A DNA stretch of 64,000 nt from Blautia sp. (lineage in GTDB: Bacteria > Bacillota > Clostridia > Lachnospirales > Lachnospiraceae). The first letter of the stretch is position 1, and each line of letters opens with the position of its first letter. The notes beneath the pieces were generated by a model, which was not told the DNA's origin, searched no databases, and saw only the letters and a list, made by a program, of their open reading frames with translations. The position numbers were made by a program, and so were the translations under genes. Below, in pieces: positions 49,659-60,666 of this stretch. The stretch spans positions 59,448 through 123,447 of the forward strand of contig JAPFCU010000016.1 in NCBI GenBank assembly GCA_026169535.1. The letters run 5' to 3'.

Positions 49659-49810
49659 GGTCTTCTCTCCTCCATTCATATCTTTATTGTTCATATTGTC
49701 TCACCGGACAATCATTTCTTGACTTTATATCCCTAGTATAAAGTACATAAGTCACACACCGGTCACAAACGTATATATTTTATGAATTTTTTCTGAATAA
49801 TTTAAAAAAT

Positions 49811-49846
49811 ATAAGACCGGATCTCAAAAATGAAATCCAGTCTTAT
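49811..49846 (-). terminator. Terminator of the deo/nucleoside operon
   Basis: 'ATAAGACcGGAT...ATCCaGTCTTAT' stem followed on the minus strand by ATATTTTTT. Confidence 0.75.
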
Positions 49847-49854
49847 TCTGTCAT

Positions 49855-50523
49855 TTAATATCCAGTACCATCATCGGTATTTTTTATAATTTTAACAATA
49901 CGGCTTGTTCCCAGACGATCAGCCCCCAGACGGATAAATTCTTCCGCATCCTCCAGAGAAGAAATACCGCCGGCTGCTTTTACCTTCACTTCCGGTCCCA
50001 CATGTTTCCTCATCAGTTCTACGTCCGCAAAGGTTGCTCCGGATTTTGAAAATCCTGTAGAAGTTTTGATAAACTCTGCTCCTGCCTTTGTAACAATCTC
50101 GCACATTTTTATCTTTTCTTCATCTGTAAGCAGGCAGGTCTCAATAATTACTTTAAGGATCTTTCCGTCACAGGCTTCGTGAATGCTGCGGATCTCATCT
50201 TCAAGCTCCTGATATTTTTTGTCTTTCAATAAGCCGATGTTGATCACCATGTCTATCTCTGAAGCTCCGTTGGCAATAGCATCCCTGGTCTCAAAAACTT
50301 TTGTGGCCGTAGTACTGTATCCGTTTGGAAAACCGATCACTGTACAAATAGGAAGCTTTCCTTCTACATAATCAGCACTTCGCTTTACATAGGAAGCCGG
50401 AATACACGCAGATGCAGCTCCATATTTTATAGAATCATCCAGAATCTGACGGATTTCCTCCCATGTTGCAGTCTGTGTCAATAAGGTATGGTCTACTTTG
50501 CCTAAAATTTCTTTTTTATCCAT
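49855..50523 (-). CDS. deoC: Deoxyribose-phosphate aldolase
   Basis: '[14 protein letters not shown]', '[17 protein letters not shown]', '[13 protein letters not shown]'. Confidence 0.97.
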   Translation of the reverse strand: MDKKEILGKVDHTLLTQTATWEEIRQILDDSIKYGAASACIPASYVKRSADYVEGKLPICTVIGFPNGYSTTATKVFETRDAIANGASEIDMVINIGLLKDKKYQELEDEIRSIHEACDGKILKVIIETCLLTDEEKIKMCEIVTKAGAEFIKTSTGFSKSGATFADVELMRKHVGPEVKVKAAGGISSLEDAEEFIRLGADRLGTSRIVKIIKNTDDGTGY

Positions 50524-50542
50524 AACTGTCCTTTCTGATAAC

Positions 50543-51733
50543 TTATTTCAATTTATCCAAGATTGAATGTCCAATGGTTCCTTCCGGCATTTTCACACCG
50601 AAATTATCTGCAATAGTTGCCCCGATCACTGCAAAGGTATCTGTATCCTCCAGTTTTCCATTTCCTTCCATAGAAGGGGAATAAGCTACAAAAGGCACAT
50701 GTTCTCTTGTGTGATCTGTACCTGTATGAGTTGGATCATTTCCGTGGTCTGCCGTAATGATCAAAAGATCGTCCTCACGAAGTACCTGAAGAAGTTCGCC
50801 CAGCTTTTGGTCAAATTTTTCCAGTTCCTGCGCATAGCCTTCTACATTGCGGCGATGGCCCCACAAAGCGTCGAAGTCTACCAGATTGGTAAAACACAAT
50901 CCTTCAAAATCTTTTCCTGCAATCTCAATAGTCTGTTCCATTCCATGAACAGAACTTTTGGATTTATTGGATTCCGTCAGGCCTTCTCCATCAAAAATAT
51001 CAAAAATCTTTCCAACAGAGATCACATCATATCCTGCCTCCTTTAAGGCATCCAGCGCTGTCTTCCCATAAGGTTTCAGTGCATAATCATGACGGTTGGC
51101 AGTACGTTTGAATTCCCCCTTCTTTTTTCCTACATAAGGTCTTGCAATGACTCTTCCAACCTTCCATTCATCCTTCATGGTCAGCTCTCTGGCAATCTCA
51201 CAGCAGCGATAAAGCTCCTGAAGACCAAAGGTTTCTTCATTTCCACAAATCTGAAGAACAGAATCTGCAGACGTATACACGATCATATGCCCTGTTGCAA
51301 TTTCTTCTTCTGCCAGTTCATCCAGGATTTCCGTTCCGCTGGCACTTTTGTTTCCAATGATCACACGCCCCGTCCTTGCTGACAGTTCATCCAGAAGCTC
51401 TTTGGGAAATCCCGTTTCCGTAAAGGTTTTAAACGGTGTGGTAATATGAAGTCCCATCATTTCCCAATGACCGGTCATAGTATCCTTTCCCACACTGGCT
51501 TCTGCCATTTCCATATAATACCCAAGAGGCTTTTCTGCAGCCGGAACGCTTTTCAGCGGATGGAGATTGGCAATTCCCAGCTTTTGAAAATTAGGAATAT
51601 GAAAGTTTTCTGTTCTTTCCGCAATGTGCCCCAGCGTATCCGTTCCTGCATCTCCATATTCTGCAGCATCCGGCAGAGCACCAATTCCCATAGAATCTAC
51701 AACAATAGTAAAAATACGTTTAAATTTACTCAA
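50543..51733 (-). CDS. deoB: Phosphopentomutase
   Basis: '[19 protein letters not shown]', '[13 protein letters not shown]', '[24 protein letters not shown]'. Confidence 0.97.
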   Translation of the reverse strand: MSKFKRIFTIVVDSMGIGALPDAAEYGDAGTDTLGHIAERTENFHIPNFQKLGIANLHPLKSVPAAEKPLGYYMEMAEASVGKDTMTGHWEMMGLHITTPFKTFTETGFPKELLDELSARTGRVIIGNKSASGTEILDELAEEEIATGHMIVYTSADSVLQICGNEETFGLQELYRCCEIARELTMKDEWKVGRVIARPYVGKKKGEFKRTANRHDYALKPYGKTALDALKEAGYDVISVGKIFDIFDGEGLTESNKSKSSVHGMEQTIEIAGKDFEGLCFTNLVDFDALWGHRRNVEGYAQELEKFDQKLGELLQVLREDDLLIITADHGNDPTHTGTDHTREHVPFVAYSPSMEGNGKLEDTDTFAVIGATIADNFGVKMPEGTIGHSILDKLK

Positions 51734-51778
51734 TGAAATGCATTCCTTCCTATTATAATATATAAGAATCGTGATAAC

Positions 51779-52558
51779 TTATTTTTCTCTGTCTGCCCGG
51801 ATCAGTTTGCGGATAGCTTCTACGGCAACCTTAATTGCAGACTCTGTATCATGAACAATAGGATTGTCCAGTCCTGCTGCATTTCTCTCCTGATTTCCCA
51901 CTACAAGAAAATCGGATCCGCAGCGTACTCTCAAATGACTTGCTGCTACAAACAATGCAGCTGATTCCATTTCAGATGCTTTGCAGCCCAGACGTTTCCA
52001 TGCTTCCCATTTATTCAGAAGTTCATAGCTGACTGGCATTCTCTCCGGCTCATGCTGTCCATAAAAAGCATCCTTACACTGAACAACGCCTGCATGATAA
52101 GTATAACCCAGTTCTTTTGCCGCTGATACCAGAGCATTTGTAACATCCAGATCTGCAACTGCCGGAAATTCAATAGGAGCATATTCTCTGCTGGTTCCCT
52201 CCATGCGGATCGCACCGGTTGCCACAACAATATCTCCGCCTTTTACATCCATTTCAATACCGCCGCAGGTTCCCACGCGGATAAAAGTATCCGCTCCGCA
52301 AAGCACAAGCTCTTCCATAGCGATTGAAGCAGAAGGTCCTCCAATTCCGGTTGAGGTCACACTGACTTTTTCGCCGTCCAGATAACCGGTATAAGTCACA
52401 TACTCTCGGCTGTCTGCCACCAGCTTCGCATCATCAAAAAATCTGGCGATCTTTTCACAGCGTTTCGGATCTCCCGGAAGAATCACATAACGACCTACAT
52501 CACCTTTTCGAATCTGTAAATGATACTGCAATCCCACTTCACCTGAATAATTCTGCAT
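51779..52558 (-). CDS. udp: Uridine phosphorylase-type nucleoside phosphorylase
   Basis: '[19 protein letters not shown]', '[22 protein letters not shown]', '[11 protein letters not shown]'. Confidence 0.92.
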   Translation of the reverse strand: MQNYSGEVGLQYHLQIRKGDVGRYVILPGDPKRCEKIARFFDDAKLVADSREYVTYTGYLDGEKVSVTSTGIGGPSASIAMEELVLCGADTFIRVGTCGGIEMDVKGGDIVVATGAIRMEGTSREYAPIEFPAVADLDVTNALVSAAKELGYTYHAGVVQCKDAFYGQHEPERMPVSYELLNKWEAWKRLGCKASEMESAALFVAASHLRVRCGSDFLVVGNQERNAAGLDNPIVHDTESAIKVAVEAIRKLIRADREK

Positions 52559-52573
52559 TTTATCTTCCTCCTT

Positions 52574-53020
52574 TTAGCGGGCCAGATTTTCCGGTCCGAA
52601 TCCCAGCGGCAGCAATTCTGCCAGACTGTAGTTCAAAATTCCACCTTTTCCATCCTCCAGAAGGATCCGGAATTCTTCTGGAGCACAAAATTCACGCATG
52701 ACCTGACGGCATACTCCACAGGGAGAACAGGTTTCTTTTCCCTCTGTTCCTTCCGGTCCGCCTACAACTGCTATGGCTGCAAATTCTCTCTCTCCTTCTG
52801 ATACCGCCTTAAAAAAAGCCGTTCTCTCTGCACAGTTGCTGGGAGTATAGGATGCATTTTCTATATTGCATCCCGGATATACTTTTCCCTGCTTTGTAAC
52901 GAGAGCTGCTCCTACCTGAAAGTGAGAATATGGAGTATAAGCCTGTTTTCTGGCCTTATGTGCCAGTTCAATCAGTTTTTTTTCATTTAATTTTCCACTG
53001 TCCAGAACTTTTTCATCCAT
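52574..53020 (-). CDS. cdd: Cytidine deaminase
   Basis: 'YSHFQVGAALVTKQGKVYPGCNIENASYTPSNCAERTAFFKA', 'CSPCGVCRQVMREF'. Confidence 0.96.
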   Translation of the reverse strand: MDEKVLDSGKLNEKKLIELAHKARKQAYTPYSHFQVGAALVTKQGKVYPGCNIENASYTPSNCAERTAFFKAVSEGEREFAAIAVVGGPEGTEGKETCSPCGVCRQVMREFCAPEEFRILLEDGKGGILNYSLAELLPLGFGPENLAR

Positions 53021-53855
53021 TCTTTTTTTCTCCGATCAGTCGTATGGTCTCTGTCACCAGTTTCTTGAAGTCTGCCGCTGCACGGTCTGCTGTCTCCTGT
53101 ACCTCTTTATGATCCAAAGGCTGTGCGGACATTCCTGATGCCATATTTGTGATACAGGATATTCCACATACATTCATTCCCATGTGATTAGCAGCCATCG
53201 CTTCGCAGGCTGTACTCATTCCCGCTGCATCTCCGCCCATAGCTCTGCACATGCGGATTTCTGCCGGCGTCTCATAATTCGGTCCTGTAAACTGCATGTA
53301 TACACCCTGCTGGATACTTACCTGCATGTTTCTGGCAGCCTCTTTGATGATATCTCTGAGCTCTTTTTTATAAACTTCACTCATATCCGGAAATCTTGGT
53401 CCAAGTTCTTCAAGATTTGGTCCGATCAAAGGACTTGGAACAGCCGTGGTGATATGGTCTGTGATCATCATCAGATCTCCCGGACAGAAATTATAATTAA
53501 CACCTCCGGCTGCATTTGTCAGGATAATCGTTTTTGCTCCCAGCAGCCCCATTAATCTGGTTGGCAGTACCACATCTGACATTTCATATCCTTCATAATA
53601 ATGAACGCGTCCCTGCATGGCTACAATCGGAACGCCCTGCACATAGCCAAACAAAAATCTTCCCTGATGCCCTGTTACTGTAGATACCGGAAAACCCTCA
53701 ATATCAGAATATTCCAGAGTTTCCACAACATCCATTTCTTTGGCATAATCTCCCAATCCGGAACCCAGGATCAATGCCACCTCCGGTTTAAATGAAATAC
53801 GACTTTTCACTGCATTGGTGCATGTGATCAGTTTTTCATAAATTCTATTTCCCAT
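53013..53855 (-). CDS. Purine nucleoside phosphorylase (PNP-I type)
   Basis: 'ALILGSGLGDYAKEM', 'GRVHYYEGYEMSDVVLPTRLMGLLGAKTIILTNAAGGVN', 'GGDAAGMSTACEAMAA'. Confidence 0.95.
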   Translation of the reverse strand: MGNRIYEKLITCTNAVKSRISFKPEVALILGSGLGDYAKEMDVVETLEYSDIEGFPVSTVTGHQGRFLFGYVQGVPIVAMQGRVHYYEGYEMSDVVLPTRLMGLLGAKTIILTNAAGGVNYNFCPGDLMMITDHITTAVPSPLIGPNLEELGPRFPDMSEVYKKELRDIIKEAARNMQVSIQQGVYMQFTGPNYETPAEIRMCRAMGGDAAGMSTACEAMAANHMGMNVCGISCITNMASGMSAQPLDHKEVQETADRAAADFKKLVTETIRLIGEKKNG

Positions 53856-53859
53856 ATCA

Positions 53860-54582
53860 TCACCTCTCTATTAATGCTGATACCATTTCATTCATCTTCA
53901 TGTACTGCTCTTTATTGATACTGAATTTATTTCCTTCTTTTGTGATCCATCCGTTTTCATGGAACTTTTTTACCGCGCGGTTGACTGTCCGGACACAAAG
54001 CCCTGTCATCTCAGAAAGCTCCGCTCTGGAGAAATTCACAAAGAACATCCCGTTTTTTTCATTTTTCTTATAGGTGTCCACCAGGTAAAGAGCAAGCCTG
54101 TCTGCACCCTGCAAAAATAAATAAGCTCTGCTTTTTCTATCTGTTTCCAATAAATAACGTCCTACGGTTTTTGCTTCCCGCTTCAATGCATTGATGTCTG
54201 TATTTAGCCATTTTTCATAGCTGTGTTTTGGAATCTTGATTGCAATACAGGGGGTCACTGTTTCTATGGTTGCTGTGTATGCAGGAAGATCCAGGACTAA
54301 TTCCATACCACCCATGGCTTCCAGTGTATTTACTCTCATAAAATCATACACAATCCCATAAATTCTGTAATCTGCTGCCCGTACGATTCCCTCGATGATC
54401 AAATAAATATATTTGACCGGTTCGTTTTCTCTGATAAATGTATAATCCTTTTCCATCTTAATGATCTGGAAAGAATCAATGAGCCACATAGGCGCGCCGG
54501 CAAAATACGCCTTTAACTCTTCATATTTTTCATGTTCTATTTCTCCAAGAACAGATATTGAATTATACAAATAGTCACTCAT
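53860..54582 (-). CDS. Crp/Fnr-family regulator
   Basis: cNMP-binding-like fold and C-terminal HTH 'SRAELSEMTGLCVRTVNRAVKKFHENGWI'. Confidence 0.88.
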   Translation of the reverse strand: MSDYLYNSISVLGEIEHEKYEELKAYFAGAPMWLIDSFQIIKMEKDYTFIRENEPVKYIYLIIEGIVRAADYRIYGIVYDFMRVNTLEAMGGMELVLDLPAYTATIETVTPCIAIKIPKHSYEKWLNTDINALKREAKTVGRYLLETDRKSRAYLFLQGADRLALYLVDTYKKNEKNGMFFVNFSRAELSEMTGLCVRTVNRAVKKFHENGWITKEGNKFSINKEQYMKMNEMVSALIER

Positions 54583-54681
54583 GATTTTCCACCTCATTTA
54601 GGAAAACAGGCTGCCCCACTTACTTGTGCGACAGCCTTTTTTGTTATTAGATCAATAGGTTCTCCATTCTACGGAATTCCA

Positions 54682-55746
54682 TTACTGGATCAGTTCCACT
54701 TTCACGTTCTCTGCTGGAACATCTGTTGCACTTGCTGCAACTGTATCACTTTCTACTTTGATGCTTCCGTCAACCAGACCCTGGAAAAGTTTGTCATAAG
54801 TAGCCTGGTCAAATTTTTCAAATTTGGATGTTTCCATCGGCAGTAAGATACCGTTGTCGGCTGCTGTAAGAGTTACAGATTTTCCGCCTTCAAAGGTTCC
54901 GTCATAATAAGATTTTACAGTATTGTATACAGACTCGCCAAGGTTCTTCATAGCAGATGTGATGACTGTATCAGACTCAGAAGACTGGTCAACGTCTACA
55001 CCGATCACCTTTCCGCCGGAGGTCTCTGCTGCTTTCATAACGGAGTTTCCAACTGCACCGCCGCATGCAAAGATCACTTCTGTTCCTTCGTTATACCATG
55101 CAGCTGCTTTTGCATTGTTTTCCGGAGTTGCGTCAAAGTTTCCTACATAAGTATATTTCATGGATACTTCTTCTACGCCAAGCTCTTTTGCAGCTGCGTC
55201 AGCACCCTGAATAAATCCATAACCGTAACGAATTACTGCAGGAACTGCAATACCGCCCATGAATCCAAGCTTTGTATAGCCTTCTGCTACTGCTGCATAG
55301 CCAGCCAGATAGCCAGCCTGCTCCTCTGCATAGAAGATAGACTCTACATTTTTCTCAATTCTCTGGCCCTCATTAGGATCTGTAGGAGCTGCATCAATAA
55401 TAATAAATTTTACGTCCGGATATTTATCCTGTGCCTCCAGAACAGGATACTCAAACAGGAATCCCGGAGTTACGATAACCTTAGCACCGCCTTTTACAGC
55501 AAGGTCAATGGATGTGAGGCATGCAGCATCTGATTTTTCAGCTGGTTTGTAATACTTGCAGGTAAGATCATTGTCTTTTGCATATGCCTCCAGTCCTTCC
55601 CAGGAGCCCTGGTTAAAGGATTTGTCATCAATAGTTCCTACGTCTGTGATCAGAGCAAGTTCATATCCCTCATCTGCATGAACAGTTGCAGCTCCTCCCA
55701 GAACCATCACGCCTGCCAGTAATAAACTTAATAATTTTTTCATCAT
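54682..55746 (-). CDS. BMP-family nucleoside ABC transporter substrate-binding lipoprotein-like protein
   Basis: 'ALITDVGTIDDKSFNQGSWEGLEAYAKDN', 'VNVESIFYAEEQAGYLAGYAA'-type core. Confidence 0.93.
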   Translation of the reverse strand: MMKKLLSLLLAGVMVLGGAATVHADEGYELALITDVGTIDDKSFNQGSWEGLEAYAKDNDLTCKYYKPAEKSDAACLTSIDLAVKGGAKVIVTPGFLFEYPVLEAQDKYPDVKFIIIDAAPTDPNEGQRIEKNVESIFYAEEQAGYLAGYAAVAEGYTKLGFMGGIAVPAVIRYGYGFIQGADAAAKELGVEEVSMKYTYVGNFDATPENNAKAAAWYNEGTEVIFACGGAVGNSVMKAAETSGGKVIGVDVDQSSESDTVITSAMKNLGESVYNTVKSYYDGTFEGGKSVTLTAADNGILLPMETSKFEKFDQATYDKLFQGLVDGSIKVESDTVAASATDVPAENVKVELIQ

Positions 55747-55807
55747 GTTTTTGTCCTCCTTTGGGTTTTTTATGTAAATTAATAAGTTTTCAGGTAAAAA
55801 TAAACGT

Positions 55808-56761
55808 TTATCTGCTTCCCTTATCATATGGAATTCCCTCTGCCCGCGGAGCCTGAGAATTCTTTGAAGAAAAGATCAGAACGATCAGTGTTGCAACATA
55901 AGGGATCGTCTTATAAATCTCATTTGGGATCGGCAGAGATTTCAGTATCGGAATGGCTGAATATGCACTTGCCAGTGTCTTCATGATACCGAAGAAAAAT
56001 GCTGCCATAAGGATTTTCCCGCTTCTCCACTGTCCGAAGATCAATACAGCAATGGCAAGGAATCCATATCCGGCTACAGTTGCATTAAAGTTTGTAGATG
56101 TCGGAACTACGAATACCAGACCGCCGATTCCGGCAAGTACGCCGGAAATGATAACACCTGCATAACGGATTCCGGCTACATTTACTCCAACAGAATCTGC
56201 TGCACCCGGATGTTCACCGCAGGCACGAAGACGAAGACCGAATCTTGTCTTTTTGATTGCAAAGGCTGCCACAAGGAAAATACCAATGCCGATAAATGTA
56301 GTAATATAACAATTCTGGAAAAACATTGGTCCGATCACCGGAATGCTTCCAAGCACCGGAACCTTTGCAATATAAAAGGTATCGGTAAAGGGAATCTGCT
56401 GGGATCCCTGAATCATACGAGCCACATAAATTGCAAATGCCGGAGCAAACATGTTAAGAGCTGTACCACTGATCGTCTGATCTGCTTTCATGTTTACAGA
56501 AGCAAATGCATGAAGCAGAGAAAATATCCCGCCTACTGCACCTGCGATCAGAACTGCCAGAATCAACAGAAGCTGTCCGCTGATGCTGTCCTGAAAGATG
56601 TTGATAAAGAAAATTCCTACAAAGGCTCCCATAACCATAATACCTTCCAGAGCAATGTTGATAACACCGCTTCGTTCCGAATACATAGCACCGATGGCCA
56701 CGATCAGAAGAGGGATCGCAAAATACATGGTCTGCTGAATGATAAAATATAATACGCTCAT
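55808..56761 (-). CDS. Nucleoside ABC transporter permease
   Basis: 'YSERSGVINIALEGIMVMGAFVG', 'RACGEHPGAADSVGVNV'. Confidence 0.92.
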   Translation of the reverse strand: MSVLYFIIQQTMYFAIPLLIVAIGAMYSERSGVINIALEGIMVMGAFVGIFFINIFQDSISGQLLLILAVLIAGAVGGIFSLLHAFASVNMKADQTISGTALNMFAPAFAIYVARMIQGSQQIPFTDTFYIAKVPVLGSIPVIGPMFFQNCYITTFIGIGIFLVAAFAIKKTRFGLRLRACGEHPGAADSVGVNVAGIRYAGVIISGVLAGIGGLVFVVPTSTNFNATVAGYGFLAIAVLIFGQWRSGKILMAAFFFGIMKTLASAYSAIPILKSLPIPNEIYKTIPYVATLIVLIFSSKNSQAPRAEGIPYDKGSR

Positions 56762-56763
56762 GC

Positions 56764-57894
56764 CTATGCCTCCTTTCCTTTATCTGTGCCAACTGCTTTT
56801 GCTTCTGCTTTTTTTGCCCGTTTCATCTGGATCTTATGGATCATTGTCTTAAACAGAAGAGACAGAGCACCGCAGTAAACGATTGCTGCAATAATAATGT
56901 CGATTGCTTCTGATACAAAATCAAAAAGCTGCATATTGTAGCCGCCTACAGTAATATGTCCGATAAAAAGTCCTGAGAACAGGATACCGATCGGATTTGA
57001 AAGTCCGAGGAGGGCTACTGAAATTCCTGAAAATCCTTCCGGTGCAATGATATCAAGTACCTGAAGATATTTTCCGGATCCTGCCAGATACAGCAGCGCA
57101 CCGCCAAGACCTGCAAGGGCACCGGAGATCACCATGGAAAGAACAATATTTCTCTTTTCATTGATTCCGGCATATTTGCTTGCGTGAGGATTCAGACCAC
57201 AGGCCTTTAATTCATACCCGAAAGTTGTCTTGTTCAGGATCACATAGATCAGGATCACACAAAGTACTGCAATAAAAATTCCAATATTCAGGCTTGCACC
57301 TACAAAAATCTTGTCCAGTCCGGCTTTGGGCAGTATTGCGCTTTTGGCTACTGCCACAGACTGATTCTTCAGCGGGTCATAAATATAGTTGCGTACCAGA
57401 AGGTTCACTATATACATGCCGATGTAATTCATCATAATTGCTGAAATAACTTCATTTACATTGAAGAAGGCTTTCAGGATTCCCGGAATGCTTCCCACCA
57501 GAGCACCTACCAGTATTGCTGCCAGAAGGGCTACCAGCCAGTGAATAGAAGCCGGAAGGAACGTCCATTTGATTCCTACATATACAGCAGCAAAAGCTCC
57601 TGCTGTAAACTGTCCGGAAGCTCCGATATTAAAAAGTCCTGTCTTAAAAGCAAATCCTACAGAAAGACCTGTCATAATGATCGGAGTCGCATAGTAAAGA
57701 ACATCGCCTACTCCTTTCATGCCGTCTGTAAAACCGCCTTTTATGATCATCATAAATCCATTCACAGCCTGGCTGGGATTACTTGCAAGAAGGATGATGA
57801 ATCCAAACAGCAGACCACAGATGATCGCCAGGATAGAAGAACTGAAATTAACAAATCCTTCTCCTTTAAATATAGATTTACGTTTACTGTTCAT
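56764..57894 (-). CDS. Nucleoside ABC transporter permease
   Basis: 'FKTGLFNIGASGQFTAGAFAA', 'KACGLNPHASKYAGIN'. Confidence 0.92.
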   Translation of the reverse strand: MNSKRKSIFKGEGFVNFSSSILAIICGLLFGFIILLASNPSQAVNGFMMIIKGGFTDGMKGVGDVLYYATPIIMTGLSVGFAFKTGLFNIGASGQFTAGAFAAVYVGIKWTFLPASIHWLVALLAAILVGALVGSIPGILKAFFNVNEVISAIMMNYIGMYIVNLLVRNYIYDPLKNQSVAVAKSAILPKAGLDKIFVGASLNIGIFIAVLCVILIYVILNKTTFGYELKACGLNPHASKYAGINEKRNIVLSMVISGALAGLGGALLYLAGSGKYLQVLDIIAPEGFSGISVALLGLSNPIGILFSGLFIGHITVGGYNMQLFDFVSEAIDIIIAAIVYCGALSLLFKTMIHKIQMKRAKKAEAKAVGTDKGKEA

Positions 57895-59416
57895 TCTTCA
57901 CACTCCTTTTTGCTCCTGCCATGTAAAGACCAAGTTCCTCAGTTGTGATCTCTTTCGGATTCAGATCTGCTACAATCTCTCCCTCATACATAACCACAAT
58001 ACGATCGCTTAAGTTCATTACCTCATCCAGTTCCAGAGATACCAGAAGAACTGCTTTTCCTGCATCTCTCTGCGCTACAAGCTGCTTATGGATATATTCA
58101 ATAGCGCCTACGTCAAGCCCTCGTACCGGCTGCACTGCAATTACGATCTCCGGATTTCTGTCAAGCTCTCTGGCAATAATGGCTTTCTGCTGATTTCCGC
58201 CGGACATGCCTCTGGCACTGCTGGTTTCCCCGTGACTGGAACGGATGTCAAATTTTTTGATCAGTTCTTTTGCATATTCACGGATTGCATCAAACTTCAG
58301 AAATCCATGTTTCTGAAAGCGGTCTGTATAGTAAGTCTGAAGTACAAGATTCTCCTGAAGCGTATAGTCAAGGACCAGTCCGTCTTTATGGCGGTCTTCA
58401 GGGATATGAGCCATACCATCGATACATTTCTGACGAATGCTTTCCTTTGTAATATCTTTTCCGTTTAAGATCACCTGTCCGCTGTCCAGAGGCATCAGGC
58501 CTGTAATTCCATATACCAGTTCTGATTGTCCATTCCCATCAATACCTGCCACACAAAGGATTTCACCTTTACGAACCTTAAAAGAAACATTTTTCACAGC
58601 TTCTTTTCCTGAAGCTTTGCTTTTGATGGTCAGATTTTTCACTTCCAGAACTGCATCTCCGGGATTCATTTCTGTTTTTTCCACGTTCAGGTTTACTTTT
58701 CTTCCTACCATCATTTCAGACATCTGTTCTTTGGTGGTATCTGCCACATTGATGGTACCGATATATTTGCCTTTACGCAAAACACTGCAGCGATCTGCTA
58801 CTTCCTTGATCTCATTCAGCTTATGAGTAATAAAAATAATGGATTTTCCTTCTGCCACAAGCTGCTTCATCACTTTCATAAGCTCATGGATTTCCTGAGG
58901 GGTCAGTACTGCAGTAGGCTCGTCGAAGATTAAAATATCATTGTCGCAATACAACATTTTAAGGATTTCAACTCTTTGCTGCATTCCTACGGTAATATCA
59001 GAGATGTAGGCGTCCGGATCAATTTTAAATTTGTACTTTTCACTGAGTTCCATTACTTTTTTTCTGGCGTCTTCCATTTTCAGAACGCCCATTTTTACGG
59101 TTTCCCTGCCAAGCACAATACTTTCCAGAACTGTAAAATTATGAACCAGCTTAAAATGCTGATGGACCATCCCGATACCCAGATCATTGGCATCGTTTGG
59201 ATTGTTGATCTTTACAGTTTTACCATTAATCTTTATTTCGCCCTCCTCCGGCTGATAAAGACCAAACAAAACACTCATCAAGGTAGACTTACCCGCTCCG
59301 TTTTCCCCAAGAAGAGCATGGACTTCTCCTTTTTTTACCTGGAGAGTAATGTCATCGTTTGCTTTAAAATCCCCAAATTGTTTTGTAATATGGTTCATTT
59401 CGATTACATATTCCAC
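57884..59416 (-). CDS. Nucleoside ABC transporter ATPase (two ABC domains), GTG start
   Basis: 'LLGENGAGKSTLMSVLFGLYQP', 'FDEPTAVLTPQEI', 'RGMSGGNQQKAIIARELDRNP'; GTG at 59416 has an AAAGGAGG RBS. Confidence 0.94.
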   Translation of the reverse strand: MEYVIEMNHITKQFGDFKANDDITLQVKKGEVHALLGENGAGKSTLMSVLFGLYQPEEGEIKINGKTVKINNPNDANDLGIGMVHQHFKLVHNFTVLESIVLGRETVKMGVLKMEDARKKVMELSEKYKFKIDPDAYISDITVGMQQRVEILKMLYCDNDILIFDEPTAVLTPQEIHELMKVMKQLVAEGKSIIFITHKLNEIKEVADRCSVLRKGKYIGTINVADTTKEQMSEMMVGRKVNLNVEKTEMNPGDAVLEVKNLTIKSKASGKEAVKNVSFKVRKGEILCVAGIDGNGQSELVYGITGLMPLDSGQVILNGKDITKESIRQKCIDGMAHIPEDRHKDGLVLDYTLQENLVLQTYYTDRFQKHGFLKFDAIREYAKELIKKFDIRSSHGETSSARGMSGGNQQKAIIARELDRNPEIVIAVQPVRGLDVGAIEYIHKQLVAQRDAGKAVLLVSLELDEVMNLSDRIVVMYEGEIVADLNPKEITTEELGLYMAGAKRSVKNEQ

Positions 59417-59491
59417 TCTTGTACCTCCTTTGCCCATTCCCGTTTATGCAAAATGTCTTTACGTTTATACTATTATATATCTTTTTTGTGC

Positions 59492-59521
59492 AACAAAAAA
59501 GGACTCATGTCCTTTTTTGTT
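59492..59521 (-). terminator. Perfect hairpin between add and the ABC ATPase gene
   Basis: 'AACAAAAAAGGAC-TCAT-GTCCTTTTTTGTT', 13-bp stem. Confidence 0.65.
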
Positions 59522-59625
59522 ATTATTAAATATAATTTTGTAAATAATCAACTATTTTTTTGTATATTTTTATGCATGTTTTCATTTCTTTTATGTTATA
59601 TAAAAATACACTCTATACCAGAAGA

Positions 59626-60552
59626 TCAGAATCTGGCTTTTTCTGCGTTTTCTTTTAAAATATTAATCTCTTCTTCTGTTAGACCCAGCTGATTTCCGGC
59701 AATCTCGTATTCCTTTTTCAGAGTGGTTCCGGAAACCGTCGTATTATCTGTATTAAGGGTTACACACAAGCCTTTTTCCAGCATTTTCTTTAATGGATAT
59801 TCCCCTTTTACAGCTTTTGTCTGAAAGTTACTGGTAGGGCATACTTCAAGAGGGATCTGATTTTCTCTGAGATAAGTCACTAATTCTTCATCTTCCAGAC
59901 ACCGCACCCCATGACCGATTCGATGCGCTCCGAATTTCAATGCCGTCCATATACTTTCCGGACCGGCTGCCTCTCCTGCATGGATTGTAAATGGTATCCC
60001 CTCCATTTTTGCCTCTTTAAATATTTTTTCAAAAGAGGATGTTGGAAAAAGTGCCTCAGCACCTGCCAGGTCTGCTGCCACAACGCCCTTTCCAAGATAT
60101 TTTGCCGCAATATGTATCGTTTCCAGATTCTCCTGTTCATTATTGTCATTTCTCATACAGCACAAAATAATTCTTGCCTGGAAATTGTTGTCACAGAGCA
60201 GTCCTTTCAGTACCGCTTTCACCACCTGCTCCTGCGTCAGACCTTTTTTTGTATGAAGCTGGGGAGCAAAACGGATCTCCACATATTTCAGCCCCTGCTC
60301 TTTCATTTGACTGCATACATCCCGGGCAGCATCTGTCAGTCCATCCTCTGTCTGCATTACAGAACAGGGCAGATCAAACTTTTCCAGATATTCGTTTAAA
60401 TCCTGACAGTCAGCCGGCGCCGTCATATATTTCACCAGTTCACTTTCTTCCCAGGCCGGAAGCTCTATCCCCTGCTTTTTCGCCTGCCTTATCACATAAG
60501 CAGGAGTAAGGGATCCATCCAGATGAAGATGAAGATCAATTCCGTTTTTCAT
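59626..60552 (-). CDS. add: Adenosine deaminase
   Basis: 'IDLHLHLDGSLTP', 'FTIHAGEAAGPESIWTAL', 'RIGHGVRCLED', 'VTLNTDNTTVSGTTL'. Confidence 0.96.
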   Translation of the reverse strand: MKNGIDLHLHLDGSLTPAYVIRQAKKQGIELPAWEESELVKYMTAPADCQDLNEYLEKFDLPCSVMQTEDGLTDAARDVCSQMKEQGLKYVEIRFAPQLHTKKGLTQEQVVKAVLKGLLCDNNFQARIILCCMRNDNNEQENLETIHIAAKYLGKGVVAADLAGAEALFPTSSFEKIFKEAKMEGIPFTIHAGEAAGPESIWTALKFGAHRIGHGVRCLEDEELVTYLRENQIPLEVCPTSNFQTKAVKGEYPLKKMLEKGLCVTLNTDNTTVSGTTLKKEYEIAGNQLGLTEEEINILKENAEKARF

Positions 60553-60593
60553 AATCAAACCTCCTGATTTTTATATATTATTTGTTCAAAAAA

Positions 60594-60624
60594 CCGGATG
60601 ATCTTCCTGACGGAAACCATCCGG
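60594..60624 (-). terminator. Terminator downstream of the SARP-like gene
   Basis: 'CCGGATG...CATCCGG' followed on the minus strand by TTTTTTG. Confidence 0.7.
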
Positions 60625-60666
60625 CCATGTATTTGCCTGTATATATTTAATTCTGCTTTCCAAAAA

